A DNA stretch of 64,000 nucleotides, from assembly GCA_000421065.1 (NCBI GenBank), contig ATWD01000001.1, positions 4,022,001 through 4,086,000 of the forward strand, in the 5' to 3' direction. The translations under genes and the position numbers were made by a program. The notes beneath the pieces were generated by a model, which did not search any database, had not been told where the DNA came from, and was given only the letters and a program-made list of their open reading frames with translations. This stretch comes from Acidobacteriaceae bacterium TAA 166. Its GTDB lineage: Bacteria > Acidobacteriota > Terriglobia > Terriglobales > Acidobacteriaceae. The number at the start of each line of letters is the position of its first letter. The stretch's first letter is position 1. Positions 1-9,329 of the stretch are shown one piece after another.

Positions 1-1
1 A

Positions 2-3000
2 AGTCGTATCAAGGCCCTGCTGGTTAGCACGCTCGGATTCACGGCTATGATTTGTGCGCATTCGCAGACACCTCTAGTGCTGGATCTGACAAAGCACCCA
101 ACGCTCTATGTGGTTCCATATGCACATCTCGACACTCAGTGGCGTTGGGATTTTCGACAAACGATTAGCGAGAATCTACTAAAGACGATGAGGGTGAACT
201 TCGACCTCTTCGAAAAGTACCCTCACTACGTCTTCAACTGGACAGGCTCGAACCGATATCGTTTGATGAAGGAATACTACCCGCGCGATTACGAGCGTTT
301 GAAGACATACGTCGCACAGGGGAGGTGGTATCCAGCGGGATCTTCCGTAGAAGAATGGGATCCCAATCTTGCGAGCGCCGAATCGACGTTCCGTCAGATT
401 TTGTATGGGAACATGTATTTCCGCGAAGAATTTGGGAAGGCCCCGGCTGATGTGTTCTTACCGGATAGTTTCGGCTTTCCTGGTTCGTTGCCGACCATAA
501 TGGCACATGCGGGAATCAAGGGCTTCTCAACTCAGAAGTTGATACCGCTTTACAGTCCGTCGCCTGTTGCAGGCGGCCCTACTTCCCCTGAGCAAACACC
601 GGATGGAATTCCCTTCAACCTAGGTCTTTGGGAGGGCCCAGACGGTGCAACCGTGCTCTCGGCCCTGAATCCCTCACCGTACGAGAGCCGTGTCCAGACG
701 GATTTAAGTAAAAGCCTTCCATTCGACTATCCAAAGCCGCTTCCCAACGCCGCACCCGTGCAGCGCGTCTTTTTCGATTTCCTGCGCGAACAGGATTGGG
801 CAAAGCGGATCGACCTAGATGGCAAGGTCACTGGAGTCTTCGCAGATTATCACTACGTTGGGACTGGCGATATTGGCGGTGCGCCCGATGAGACCTCCGT
901 TCGTCTGTTGGAGGCTACGGTGAGCAAGACGGAGACGGTGCTCCCCGACGTTCATAAGTTCTTCCATGATCTCGGGATGGCAGACGACTCTTCCGGTGAC
1001 AAAACCGCTAGTGTTCCTGTGCGTTTTGGCGAAGGCCCTGTTCACGTGCTCGAATCGCCGTCGGACCAGATGTTTCTGGATATAAAGCCAGAGATGATTG
1101 CCTCGATGCCACGCTACAAAGGTGATCTGGAATTAACTAATCACACGCCCGGCTCGCTGACTTCGCAGGCCTATCACAAGAGCTGGAACCGGCAGAATGA
1201 GATTCTTGCAGACGCTGCCGAGAAAGCTTCGGTCACAGCAGCATGGTTGGGTGGACGGTCATATCCTCTGTCGCGTCTCGACGATGCATGGACGCTCGTC
1301 ATGTCCGGCCAGTTCCACGACACCGGCGGTGGTACTGCCTCACCCAAGGCTTACGAGTTCGCTCAAAACGACGATGTAATTGCTGGCAATCAGTTTGCTG
1401 ACGTTCTCACAGATGCAGTGAAGTCTATCTCGTCCGCTCTTGATACGAGAGGCGACGGGACATCTGTTGTGGTTTTCAATTCTCTCAATATTGAACGGGA
1501 GGACGTTGTAGAGGTCGCTCTTCCGGAACGGAAGACTATCCCGAACGGAGTTGAGGTTGTTGGTCCCGATGGACGAGAGGTGCCTGCACAGATAACTAAT
1601 GACAAGGTATTATTCCTGGCCAAGGTTCCCTCCGTAAGCTACTCGACCTTTCACATCCGCAACAAGGAGACGCAAGTCGTTTCGAGCGAATTGAACGTCA
1701 GCAACCTTGGACTCGAAAATGCGAGATATCGCGTCCGTGTCGACTCAAACGGAGACGTGACGAGCATCGTCGATAAATCGCTGAGCAAAGAACTTCTCTC
1801 CGCTCCGATGCGTCTGGCGATTTCAAAGGACGCGCCACAGGGCTTTCCAGCCTGGAATATGGACTTCGATCAAGAGCAAGCTGAGCCATTGGCCTACGTC
1901 GGAGGGAGCGCGAAGATCCGCGTCGTCGAACAAGGACCTGTGCGCGTCGCCCTCGAGGTCAGGCGGGAAACGAATGCTTCGAGGTTCATTCAAACCGTCA
2001 GTCTCGCGGCGGGCGAAGCCGGGAACCGAATCGAATTTCGCGAGTCTGTGGATTGGAAGACTCCCTCTGCAAATCTGAAGGCCGTCTTTCCACTCTCGGC
2101 CAGCAACAAGATGGCTACATACAGCTGGGAGGTGGGGACGGTAGAACGCCCGACTGCTTCCAGTCGAGAGTTTGAAGTAGGCGCGCACCATTGGATCGAT
2201 CTCACGGACGAGAGCAGACAGTTCGGAGCGACTATTCTGACGGGTGTCAAAAACGGATCTGACAAACGGGACGACCATACGCTTCGCCTCACTCTGATCC
2301 GGACGCCCGGGATTGGTAAACCCGACGGTTCCTACCCGACCTCTGGCTTAGGACTGGAGTACACCGATCAACTGAGTCAAGATTGGGGGCACCACGAAAT
2401 CCTGTTCGGATTGGCTGGACACGCTGACGATTGGCGCGCTTCGCAAACTGATTGGCAAGCATATCGGCTCAGCACGCCGTTGATTGGATTTACCTCCGAA
2501 AAACATCCCGGAGCGCTCGGGCCCAGCTTCTCACTAATGAACGTGAGCAATCCGAGGATCCGGGTGCTTGCCATAAAGAAGACCGAACTCAGTGACGATG
2601 TTGTCCTCCGCCTGGTGGAGCTGGATGGGAAGAACGCACCTGACGTACGGATCCAATTCGCCGGGCAAATTACGCGTGCAAGAGAGGTAAATGGGCAGGA
2701 ACAGGATCTCGGATCAGCAACGCTGCGGGGTGGGGTTTTGAAAACATCCTTCAGTGCATATCAACCGCGGAGCTTCGCTTTGAAATTCGCAGCCCCAAAG
2801 GTAGCTACGAGTCAGGTTGAATCAACGCCTCTCAAGTTGCCGTACGACGTTGCTGTTGCGTCGGAAGATGACACCAAGATGAGTGGAGGTTTCGATGGAG
2901 TTGGGAACGCATTGCCTGCAGAGATGTTGCCTCAACACATCTCGTTCGATGGAGTTGATCTGCATTTGGCTGATGCCGGTGCTCAGAAGCTGAACGCCGT

Positions 3001-3637
3001 GACGCCAAAGGGGCAGGTTCTGAACCTTCCTACAGGGGACTTCAACAGAATTTATGTGCTTGCTGCATCGTACGGCGGCGACCGACCGGTAACGTTCAGG
3101 GTCGCTGACCACCAAACTCGCATCACGATTCATGATTGGAGCGGATTCCTTGGTCAATGGGATACGCGCGAATGGAAACCAGCTCCTGCGACGCAAATGG
3201 TGGGGGGACCCTCGTTGCTTGGTAATCTGCCGCGGCGTGAGGTCGCTTTGCGGACAGATTGGGCCGTGTCGGCGAACCATGAGCCATGGGATATCCATGA
3301 TGAAGGCAGCCCCACCTGGGTCCCGAAGTATCCCGCGGACTATCTCGGTCTGCAGCCCGGATTTGTGAAGCAGGCCCCTCTGGCCTGGTATGCTTCGCAC
3401 CATCACACCGGCGACGGAAGGAACCAACCGTATGCTTACAGCTATTTGTTCGCCTATTCCATCGCCCTTCCTCCGAACGCCAAGACATTTACATTGCCCT
3501 TGGATGGGAAAGTGCGGATCCTGGCGATTTCGGTAGCACGAACGGATCCCGGAACGACCGCCGCTCAACCGCTATTCGATAACCTGAATGAGCGGGGTTA
3601 TGAGAAAATTACGCGCGCTGACGACCTGGCGAGATGA
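2..3637 (+). CDS. GH38 alpha-mannosidase, exported (5' end outside window)
   Basis: Glycoside hydrolase family 38 enzyme, expected to cleave alpha-mannosides. Counting from the first in-window ATG (position 47), the zinc-site motif HLDTQWRW lies at residues 27-34 and the motif PDSFGF, holding the catalytic Asp nucleophile, near residue 140; a long GH38 C-terminal beta-rich region follows. The frame stays open upstream of that ATG to position 2 and reads as a basic, then hydrophobic segment (SRIKALLVSTLGFTAM) ending in a likely signal-peptidase site. The true start therefore probably lies before the window and the protein is exported. At about 1200 residues it is longer than many bacterial GH38 enzymes because of extra C-terminal beta domains. 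The family is clear; the natural substrate is not. Confidence 0.9.
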   Translation, partial: SRIKALLVSTLGFTAMICAHSQTPLVLDLTKHPTLYVVPYAHLDTQWRWDFRQTISENLLKTMRVNFDLFEKYPHYVFNWTGSNRYRLMKEYYPRDYERLKTYVAQGRWYPAGSSVEEWDPNLASAESTFRQILYGNMYFREEFGKAPADVFLPDSFGFPGSLPTIMAHAGIKGFSTQKLIPLYSPSPVAGGPTSPEQTPDGIPFNLGLWEGPDGATVLSALNPSPYESRVQTDLSKSLPFDYPKPLPNAAPVQRVFFDFLREQDWAKRIDLDGKVTGVFADYHYVGTGDIGGAPDETSVRLLEATVSKTETVLPDVHKFFHDLGMADDSSGDKTASVPVRFGEGPVHVLESPSDQMFLDIKPEMIASMPRYKGDLELTNHTPGSLTSQAYHKSWNRQNEILADAAEKASVTAAWLGGRSYPLSRLDDAWTLVMSGQFHDTGGGTASPKAYEFAQNDDVIAGNQFADVLTDAVKSISSALDTRGDGTSVVVFNSLNIEREDVVEVALPERKTIPNGVEVVGPDGREVPAQITNDKVLFLAKVPSVSYSTFHIRNKETQVVSSELNVSNLGLENARYRVRVDSNGDVTSIVDKSLSKELLSAPMRLAISKDAPQGFPAWNMDFDQEQAEPLAYVGGSAKIRVVEQGPVRVALEVRRETNASRFIQTVSLAAGEAGNRIEFRESVDWKTPSANLKAVFPLSASNKMATYSWEVGTVERPTASSREFEVGAHHWIDLTDESRQFGATILTGVKNGSDKRDDHTLRLTLIRTPGIGKPDGSYPTSGLGLEYTDQLSQDWGHHEILFGLAGHADDWRASQTDWQAYRLSTPLIGFTSEKHPGALGPSFSLMNVSNPRIRVLAIKKTELSDDVVLRLVELDGKNAPDVRIQFAGQITRAREVNGQEQDLGSATLRGGVLKTSFSAYQPRSFALKFAAPKVATSQVESTPLKLPYDVAVASEDDTKMSGGFDGVGNALPAEMLPQHISFDGVDLHLADAGAQKLNAVTPKGQVLNLPTGDFNRIYVLAASYGGDRPVTFRVADHQTRITIHDWSGFLGQWDTREWKPAPATQMVGGPSLLGNLPRREVALRTDWAVSANHEPWDIHDEGSPTWVPKYPADYLGLQPGFVKQAPLAWYASHHHTGDGRNQPYAYSYLFAYSIALPPNAKTFTLPLDGKVRILAISVARTDPGTTAAQPLFDNLNERGYEKITRADDLAR

Positions 3638-3749
3638 CTATGCAGAAAAGCGATGGCGAGGTGAATGTTCCTATTAAGTCGCAGCTTCACAGTTCTGGTT
3701 ACCTTGCTTATATCCGAGCGGATGGTTATACAAGCCTTAGGAGCAAACT

Positions 3750-4499
3750 ATGGGCCGGAACCGTGTCATCAGTGAAGATAAAGTCCTCGATGCAGCGCAA
3801 CATGTCGTTGCCAAAAATGGCGCCAGCCAATTGACCATAGAGGCGGTCGCCATCCAAGCGGGTATCAGCAAAGCGAGCGTCCTCTATCTCTACAAATCGA
3901 AGCGGGGATTGATCAAGGCCGTGGTGGATCGGATGGTAACCGTCGATGCAGCGGTCAATGAAGCAGCGATCAAGGATCTGGAGGGTGATCAAAACGCCGC
4001 GATTCGTGGCAGACTACGCGCGTCAAGCAAGGGAGTGACGAATGATTTGCGCTCCATCGGGTTAAATCTATGTGCATCCATCGCGAACGACCAGCAACTG
4101 CGCCGATCGGGCAAAGACTACATGCAACGCACCGTGCAGCGCATCAAAGCAACGTGTGATCACCCCAAAGGGGCGATGCTTGCGTTTCTGGCGCTCGAGG
4201 GAGTGAAACTTCTGGAACTCGTTGACTGGCACACCTGGACAGAGGGCGAGCGGAAGCGTCTTTTGCAGGATATTGAATGTCTGATAGACATTGATCCTCG
4301 ACCATCTGGTCCAGCAACCAAGTCCATATCCCGGAGGCCGAGTGAGGCTCGGCCATCACAAAGACAGCCGCGCAAACTCTCTTCTCGCGTCGCAACAACA
4401 GGTACTAAAGCCCGCTACGCAAAGAAAAGCCGAGTGCCAGCAGATATCCGACCACAACTGGCAAGCAATTCAAATCGTCCAGGACACCCACCAAAGTGA
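3750..4499 (+). CDS. TetR/AcrR-family transcriptional regulator
   Basis: A 249-residue one-component repressor. The N-terminal helix-turn-helix occupies roughly residues 10-55 (AGISKASVLYLYKSKRGLI). The middle part is the usual all-helical ligand and dimer domain. The last 55 or so residues are an unusual basic, Ser/Arg/Pro-rich tail absent from typical TetR proteins, possibly an extension created by loss of the original stop. The start at 3750 has a good ribosome-binding site (TAGGAG). Its neighbours are decayed SDR, MFS and tautomerase genes, a common TetR-controlled set, so its target operon may be dead. Confidence 0.85.
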   Translation: MGRNRVISEDKVLDAAQHVVAKNGASQLTIEAVAIQAGISKASVLYLYKSKRGLIKAVVDRMVTVDAAVNEAAIKDLEGDQNAAIRGRLRASSKGVTNDLRSIGLNLCASIANDQQLRRSGKDYMQRTVQRIKATCDHPKGAMLAFLALEGVKLLELVDWHTWTEGERKRLLQDIECLIDIDPRPSGPATKSISRRPSEARPSQRQPRKLSSRVATTGTKARYAKKSRVPADIRPQLASNSNRPGHPPK

Positions 4500-4529
4500 A
4501 GCCGACTTGACGATTTGATGACACATTCG

Positions 4530-5207
4530 TCAAATGCTAGTGGACAGACCACCATCAACTCGCAGACTGATCCCAGTGATGTAGCTCGCTGCAAGACTCG
4601 CTACAAAGGTGACGGTATGCGCGATCTCGTCGAGGTTGCCAACTCGGCCGACAGGAACCTGAGCGAACAGCGGCAGGACTTCGTTTGCTAAAGCCTCTTC
4701 GCATGAGCAACTTAGCGGAAGCGGGTTTCCAGCGTCTGACTGCGAATGGTTCCGGGAGAGATAGCAGTCACAGTAATGCCGTCTGCTGCTACGACTTTTG
4801 CGAGTGAGGCTGTCATCGCGTTCATAGCGGTCTTAGAAGCCGACTAGTCTAGTCCGTTTGGAGTGGCCACAGTTGCCGCAAGACTCGAAATTTTGATAAT
4901 GCGTCTCTGCTTCGCCTCGCGCATTGCTGGCAGAACGCGACTCGTGACCCTAAGGGCGGCGAAGACATTTCAGTCGTAAGAAGATCAGGAAGTTTGGTCG
5001 AGGCGCATCCCAGCTATCCGTCGAGCCTCCTGAATCTCCGTCATTGTTTATGAGGATGTCCATAGTACCGACAATCTGCATGGACTCTGCGCTCAATCGT
5101 TCAACCGCATTGTCATCCGTTAGGTCGCCCACCACAACATGGACCTTCCCACCTTGAGCAACGATATCGGAGGTGACTTGCTCCGCTTTCTGGTCTGTCG
5201 CGATCAT
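4530..5207 (-). pseudogene. Degraded short-chain dehydrogenase/reductase (SDR)
   Basis: Reading the minus strand in shifting frames recovers an SDR: a segment with GDLTDD and DILINN, then RRIIKISSLAATVATPNG, SASKTAMNAMTASLAK, and a C-terminus with ASYITGISLRVDGG just before a stop. At least two frameshifts are needed. The codon that should encode the catalytic Tyr of YxxxK is an amber stop (4844-4846: GLD-stop-SASK). The N-terminal TGxxxGxG nucleotide-binding segment is not found. It belongs to the decayed genes around the IS element. Confidence 0.85.
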
Positions 5208-5320
5208 GGACGATCGCGATGCTGGTGAACGCCGACGCTGTCAGATGTGATTCTTAATTGATGACAAATCGCCGATGCGCTCATTGACTTTTCATTGGTA
5301 AATGGATGCCGACTAATGAG

Positions 5321-5332
5321 ATGGTCCGCCGC
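5321..5332 (+). repeat. Left subterminal inverted repeat of the IS1111-type element
   Basis: ATGGTCCGCCGC, an exact inverted match to 6656-6667. It is followed by a nested hairpin (outer stem CCGCTG/CAGCGG at 5329-5334/5364-5369, inner 7-bp stem at 5339-5356) just before the transposase ribosome-binding site. This could limit expression from impinging transcripts. Confidence 0.8.
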
Positions 5333-5390
5333 TGTAGCCCTCCGCTGAGGCGGAGGATGGTATCAGCGGTTTCTAAGGAGGATTATCGAC

Positions 5391-6422
5391 ATGCAGATTC
5401 GTTCGGTAGGCATCGATCTTGGCAAGACGACGTTTCACCTTGTGGCCCTGGGAACATCGGGCAAGGTGCTGGCGAAGAAGAAGTTCACCCAGAAGCAGTT
5501 GCTGGCCTTTACCGCGAACATGCAGACCTCGCTGATTGGTCTTGAAGCCTGTTCTGGAGCGCACTTCCTCGGACGAGCGTTGAAGCAGCAAGGCCATGAT
5601 GTGCGGCTGATCGCGGCGCAGTTCGTGAAGCCGTTTGTGAAGTCCAACAAGAACGACTTCGTTGATGCAGAGGCTATCGCCGAAGCCGTCGAGCGCAAGA
5701 ACATGCGCTTCGTTCCTATCAAGACGGATGACCAACTCGACCTTCAGGCGATGCACCGCATTCGTGACCGGCTCGTCTCACGGCGCACGGCGGTCATCAA
5801 CCAGATACGAGCCTTCCTGCTGGAGCGCGGCATGGTCTTTGCGCAGAAGCCGGCCAAGATGAAGGCTGCGATGGCTGATGTACTCGAGAACGCAGACAAC
5901 GCGTTGACACCGATGATGCGCAACATGATCGGCATCCTGTGGGACGAGTGGAAGACCGTTGAGCAACAGATCGACGAGTTGACCGACAGGCTTGAACAGA
6001 TCGCTAGCAGTGACGCAGGTTGTTGCCGCATCCGACAGATCCCAGGCATTGGCCCCATCGTCGCAACTGCTATCGTCGCGGCCATCGGCAACGGCGCGAC
6101 GTTTAGCAAGGGACGAGACTTTGCGGCATGGCTCGGCCTCGTTCCTAGGCAGTACTCGACTGGCGGCAAGGCTAAGCTACTGGGCATCAGTAAGCGCGGC
6201 AACACCTACCTGCGCAAGGTACTGATACACGGTGCACGCGCCGCAGCGATGCGCATCAAGCGAGACCGCTTTCCGATCGGAGCATGGATGAACGCGCTCG
6301 AAGCACGAGCACCTCGTAACGTGCTGGTCGTGGCGATGGCCAACAAGCTCGCACGCATCGCATGGGCCGTGCTCTCCACCGGAGAAGACTATAGGCCTGC
6401 ATTTAGCGCAACAGCAGCCTAA
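5391..6422 (+). CDS. IS1111-group DEDD transposase/recombinase
   Basis: A 343-residue RNA-guided recombinase of the IS110 family. The N-terminal RuvC-like DEDD domain starts with VGIDLGKTTFHLV and continues through IGLEACSGAHF and KSNKNDFVDAEAIAEA, which carry acidic catalytic residues. The C-terminal Tnp_2 (transposase IS116/IS110/IS902) domain has the helix-hairpin-helix-like IPGIGPIVATAIVAAIG and the conserved Ser region near LGISKRGNTYLRKVLIHGAR. The frame is full length and uninterrupted, with a strong ribosome-binding site (AAGGAGG), so the element is likely active or recently active. Confidence 0.95.
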   Translation: MQIRSVGIDLGKTTFHLVALGTSGKVLAKKKFTQKQLLAFTANMQTSLIGLEACSGAHFLGRALKQQGHDVRLIAAQFVKPFVKSNKNDFVDAEAIAEAVERKNMRFVPIKTDDQLDLQAMHRIRDRLVSRRTAVINQIRAFLLERGMVFAQKPAKMKAAMADVLENADNALTPMMRNMIGILWDEWKTVEQQIDELTDRLEQIASSDAGCCRIRQIPGIGPIVATAIVAAIGNGATFSKGRDFAAWLGLVPRQYSTGGKAKLLGISKRGNTYLRKVLIHGARAAAMRIKRDRFPIGAWMNALEARAPRNVLVVAMANKLARIAWAVLSTGEDYRPAFSATAA

Positions 6423-6450
6423 GCCTGATCAGCAACGAATTTCCCCACCA

Positions 6451-6624
6451 AGGTCTGCATAGGAACAGTAAGGACGAAAGAACAGTCACAACGGCGTGTC
6501 TGCAACCTGATCCTGATAATGGTCTTCAACGACCGACCGACTTGTAAGGACAGACACGCAGCGGAACTCATCCTGGCCAGGAGCACGCGGCTCCACTAAA
6601 GGCCGAATACATTGCCGCAGACTT
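6451..6624 (+). ncRNA. Candidate bridge/seek RNA of the IS1111-type element
   Basis: The 248 bp between the transposase stop and the right IS end hold no ORF but nested helices: a closing helix 6451-6458/6617-6624 (8 pairs, one G-U), a perfect 9-bp helix 6494-6502/6551-6559 around a 48-nt internal loop, and a 5-bp hairpin at 6580-6594. Known biology: IS1111-group elements encode their target-guiding RNA downstream of the recombinase. The fold was drawn by eye and the ends are approximate. Loop bases near 6535-6543 (CCGACTT) resemble the inferred target junction GCCGAC|CTT, but this short match could be chance. Confidence 0.55.
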
Positions 6625-6655
6625 GTCTTCTCGCCCAACTAATCCTTGCAGTCGC

Positions 6656-6667
6656 GCGGCGGACCAT
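6656..6667 (-). repeat. Right subterminal inverted repeat of the IS1111-type element
   Basis: GCGGCGGACCAT, the exact reverse complement of 5321-5332. It lies three bases inside the inferred right end. Confidence 0.8.
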
Positions 6668-6789
6668 ACGCTTCGCACCCTAGACCCGGTTGCTCAAGTT
6701 CCGCAACTTCGCGTCTTTTACTTTGCCTTTGGCGGGATCGACCTTCGGATTTCGAACTTAAACCGTATGGCAGAAACAATGTTCACGAC

Positions 6790-7400
6790 CTTCCGACACG
6801 GGTATCACTCGCCCCTGGAAGGCTTGCGAATTGCTTTACGTTCATCAGCATTTTAGGTACTTGGAGGAAGCTTTTTCGTCTGCGGAGCAAGCACGAGTGG
6901 TCTTATCGGAACCCATCTGATTCCAGCGTGTCATGACTACGGAGTTCCTCAAGTCCGGGCTGCATATTATCGGTACAACTGCTTCCGGATGGTTAAGCGA
7001 TCACCTATCGAGTCGCTATCTGCTCTGTGCGTACTACCTGCTCAGAGGAATATCACTACTGTTTTTCCTCACACGCTCTCCCACGCCCCTTCGGAGCTAA
7101 ACTGGTTCGCTATCTTTTATGGTCTGGATTGGGTTGCTACCGTACCGCCAACCGTGAAGCTCACTTCTGACTGCTTTGGGCGCGAAAATGCTGGCGTCAT
7201 CTATGAATGGATTGCAGCGGCACATCAGCTCGGCGCGGCTCTAGCAGCTGGTGGTGCCGGTCTCATCCGCACACTTGAAGGAAATTGCCAATCCGCATTC
7301 TGAATGGCGGGCACTTTATGTTCGTTCACCGGCATCGCCTTCCTGTTTACGCAGAAATCTCTAAGCCTCAAACATTTCGTACCTACAATGACGATTGATT
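6790..7400 (+). pseudogene. Degraded MFS transporter, C-terminal half
   Basis: Joining frames gives a recognisable major-facilitator C-terminal half: an LRIALRSSAF-stop-VLGGSFFVCGAS segment (a Trp codon appears replaced by TAG), GLIGTHLIPACHDYGVPQVR, then SGWLSDHLSSRYLLCAYYL in another frame, FYGLDWVATVPPTVKLTSD, and finally a GIAFLF helix. Several frameshifts, a small deletion and a nonsense codon show it is dead. The N-terminal half is absent; the IS element lies just upstream. Confidence 0.75.
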
Positions 7401-7449
7401 CGCCTCACGCGGCGAATAGTGTTGATGCATGATTCACCGAGGAGAACGA

Positions 7450-7837
7450 ATGCCTCTCGTAAGAATTGACCTTCGACAAGGAACGACGCCTGAATACCAC
7501 GAGGCAGTCGGACAAATCGTCTATGGATCGATGCTGGAGACTTTGAACGTTCCGAAGAACGATCAATTCCAAGTCATCACGGAACATCCCAGGGATAGCT
7601 TTTTGATATTCGATCCTTCCTACCTCGGGATAGAGCGTTCGGACCACTGCATTTTATCCAGATCACGCTAAACGCTGGGAGGACAGTGGAGCAAAAGCAG
7701 GCGTTCTAGCAAGCTGTCGCCGAAGCCTGCATCATTGGCTTAAGTTGCGCTCCGAGGACATCATCAGTTTTGTTGAAGTGCCGAAGGAGAATTGGTCGTT
7801 CGGGAATGGTATCGCGCAGTACGCAGTCGTCAAATGA
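7450..7837 (+). pseudogene. Degraded tautomerase-superfamily gene
   Basis: Starts with a good ribosome-binding site (GGAG) and MPLVRIDL, carrying the N-terminal Pro typical of 4-oxalocrotonate tautomerase relatives. About 130 residues can be rebuilt only with frameshifts near 7650 and 7740 and an internal TAG at about 7710. Later pieces read QITLNAGRTVEQKQAF, then SEDIISFVEVPKENWSFG and a stop at 7835-7837. Tautomerases often accompany TetR/SDR/MFS sets like the remnants here. Confidence 0.8.
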
Positions 7838-7959
7838 CAATAGCTAATGCGGGTTGGTCACCCACATGAACGGGATGGAGATATCTCCGTCTCCGTACCG
7901 GAGCTTGCCGGTGTGCTCTCCGCTGCGGGTTCCATTGACGAATATCACTTGTACCTTCA

Positions 7960-8585
7960 TCGGCTGTGCTTGGTGCCAGTAAACTCTACTTCGCCAGATC
8001 CAAATTGGTCATCTAACAACATTCAACCAAACGGTCTGCTCGCTCCCCTCTTCGCCCACTTCGTCGTTGGCGGGTTAGCCTTTATCTCCTCCGCAATCAT
8101 GACGCTGGCCAGCCCCTGCTGTTCGAGTTCATCGCTGGTCTATGGCTTGGGAACCTCGCCAAATCTGGTAAATGCATCAATCGAACCTTTGCAATCGCGG
8201 CCGGCGCAGGCGGTATTTCGTCCTGCTTGCGGTAACCGCTGTCGTCGCCGGCTGTGCGCGCCCTCACATGGGGAGTGGGTGTCGTTCTCGTGGTACTCTC
8301 AACGATCGGACTTGAGCGTGGCTTGCGCTTCCCCGAATGGATCCAGAATCTAGGGGATGCTTCCTACTCACTCTATCTGGTCCACATCCCGATTTTCTCG
8401 ATCTGCTACAGGCTTCTAAGGGGACGTTCAATACATCGCACGGTCAGGCCCTCACCGTTGCCACCTGCCTGATCCTCTCGTTTGCTGGCGGTCCTGGTCC
8501 ATCAGTTGGTTGAGATGCCCCTCACTGCCGCGGCTAAGGGATGGGTCATACCTGCAACTCCCTTTGCTGCTCCTCAACCATAGTC
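7960..8585 (+). pseudogene. Degraded acyltransferase-3 (OafA/YrhL-like) C-terminal remnant
   Basis: Pieces in different frames resemble membrane acyltransferase-3 proteins: PLLFEFIAGLWLGNLAKSGK (about 8110-8170) and RFPEWIQNLGDASYSLYLVH (about 8330-8390), the latter being the family's conserved last transmembrane region. Stops and frameshifts separate them, and the N-terminal catalytic part is not recognisable. The 5' limit is approximate. Confidence 0.65.
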
Positions 8586-9329
8586 ACTCCACCACTGCAT
8601 CATTTCCGTACGCTGCTTGAGGTGTGCCCAAATTGTACGGTATGCTCTAAATGTCCTTAATACCACCTATGCCTAACGTATTATCAGCAACTTACACAGG
8701 CTCGGTGATGGGTAGAAGTTCAAGTCCCCTTCCGGGCGCCATGGGAAGATGGACATTGGGAGATAAGGATCCCAATACGTCGAAATCTTCTCTTTTGAGG
8801 AGTCGGGCCTTCGGTGTCGCCTCCTGAATGTTTTTTTCCCCTTCCCTTTGCAGTTCCCTCAACCTTGTCTGAGGAGGGAAGCGCAATGCGGTTGGTCAAT
8901 CAATGATTTTTACGGGCTCTTCATAGCAATGGGGGAGAGGTGCGCGATGATAGGGAAGAAGATACGATCTATCTTTAAAGTTATTCGAAAGTGTTACGGC
9001 CAAACTCTGAATGTGGGATAGAGGGATTGGAGATCAGGGGATACTCTGAAGTTGTTACAATCCAAACGGCCTGAACGGGCGGAAGTTCGTTTCATCTTTT
9101 TTGTTATCAGAAAGATGCTGACCCCAAGAAATTGTGTGAATACAGGCAACCCGAAACTGTTTTATACTAAACATGTCGCCCTAAAGGCTTCTCCCTGTGT
9201 GCTGGATAGCTATTCCCTTCCGCCAGCTTCTGAGCACAGGCTTGTGAAACTCCTGCCAAAAAGTTAATCGCTGATGTAGCTGATCAGCTTGTTTGCAAAA
9301 CAAACTTCCTTGAGAGGTATAGAAGACTT
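8586..9329. other. Gene-free stretch between decayed genes and the type III PKS
   Basis: About 740 bp with no convincing coding region on either strand. It contains a tRNA 3'-end-like fragment (8711-8741) and the presumed promoter region of the polyketide synthase. GTTTG-CAAAA-CAAAC (9291-9305) is a small inverted repeat directly upstream of the TGAGAGG ribosome-binding site. Confidence 0.5.
8711..8741 (+). other. tRNA 3'-end-like fragment (possible attachment-site remnant)
   Basis: The sequence ends TTCAAGTCCCCTTCCGGGCG followed by CCA. It looks like a T-loop (TTCAAGT), a T-stem with two mismatches, a 7-nt acceptor 3' strand, a discriminator base and encoded CCA. No D arm, anticodon arm or 5' acceptor strand is visible upstream, so it is not a functional tRNA. 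Such truncated 3' ends are often left by integration into tRNA genes. No integrase gene is seen. Confidence 0.35.

Larger units (their letters stand above)
5314..6670 (+). mobile_element. IS110-family insertion sequence, IS1111 group
   Basis: An intact DEDD recombinase gene flanked by an exact 12-bp subterminal inverted repeat (ATGGTCCGCCGC at 5321-5332, complement at 6656-6667). Subterminal 12-bp repeats, a short left end (about 77 bp before the gene) and a long right end (about 248 bp after it) are hallmarks of the IS1111 group. Boundaries are set from the usual 7-bp left and 3-bp right offsets in this group and may be off by 1-2 bp; an AC dinucleotide occurs at both proposed junctions (5312-5313 and 6668-6669). 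No target duplication is seen, as expected for the family. Confidence 0.8.

Noticed and set aside
8692..8886. 64-residue minus-strand ORF
   Set aside because: It overlaps the tRNA-like fragment, has no family resemblance and lacks a ribosome-binding site.
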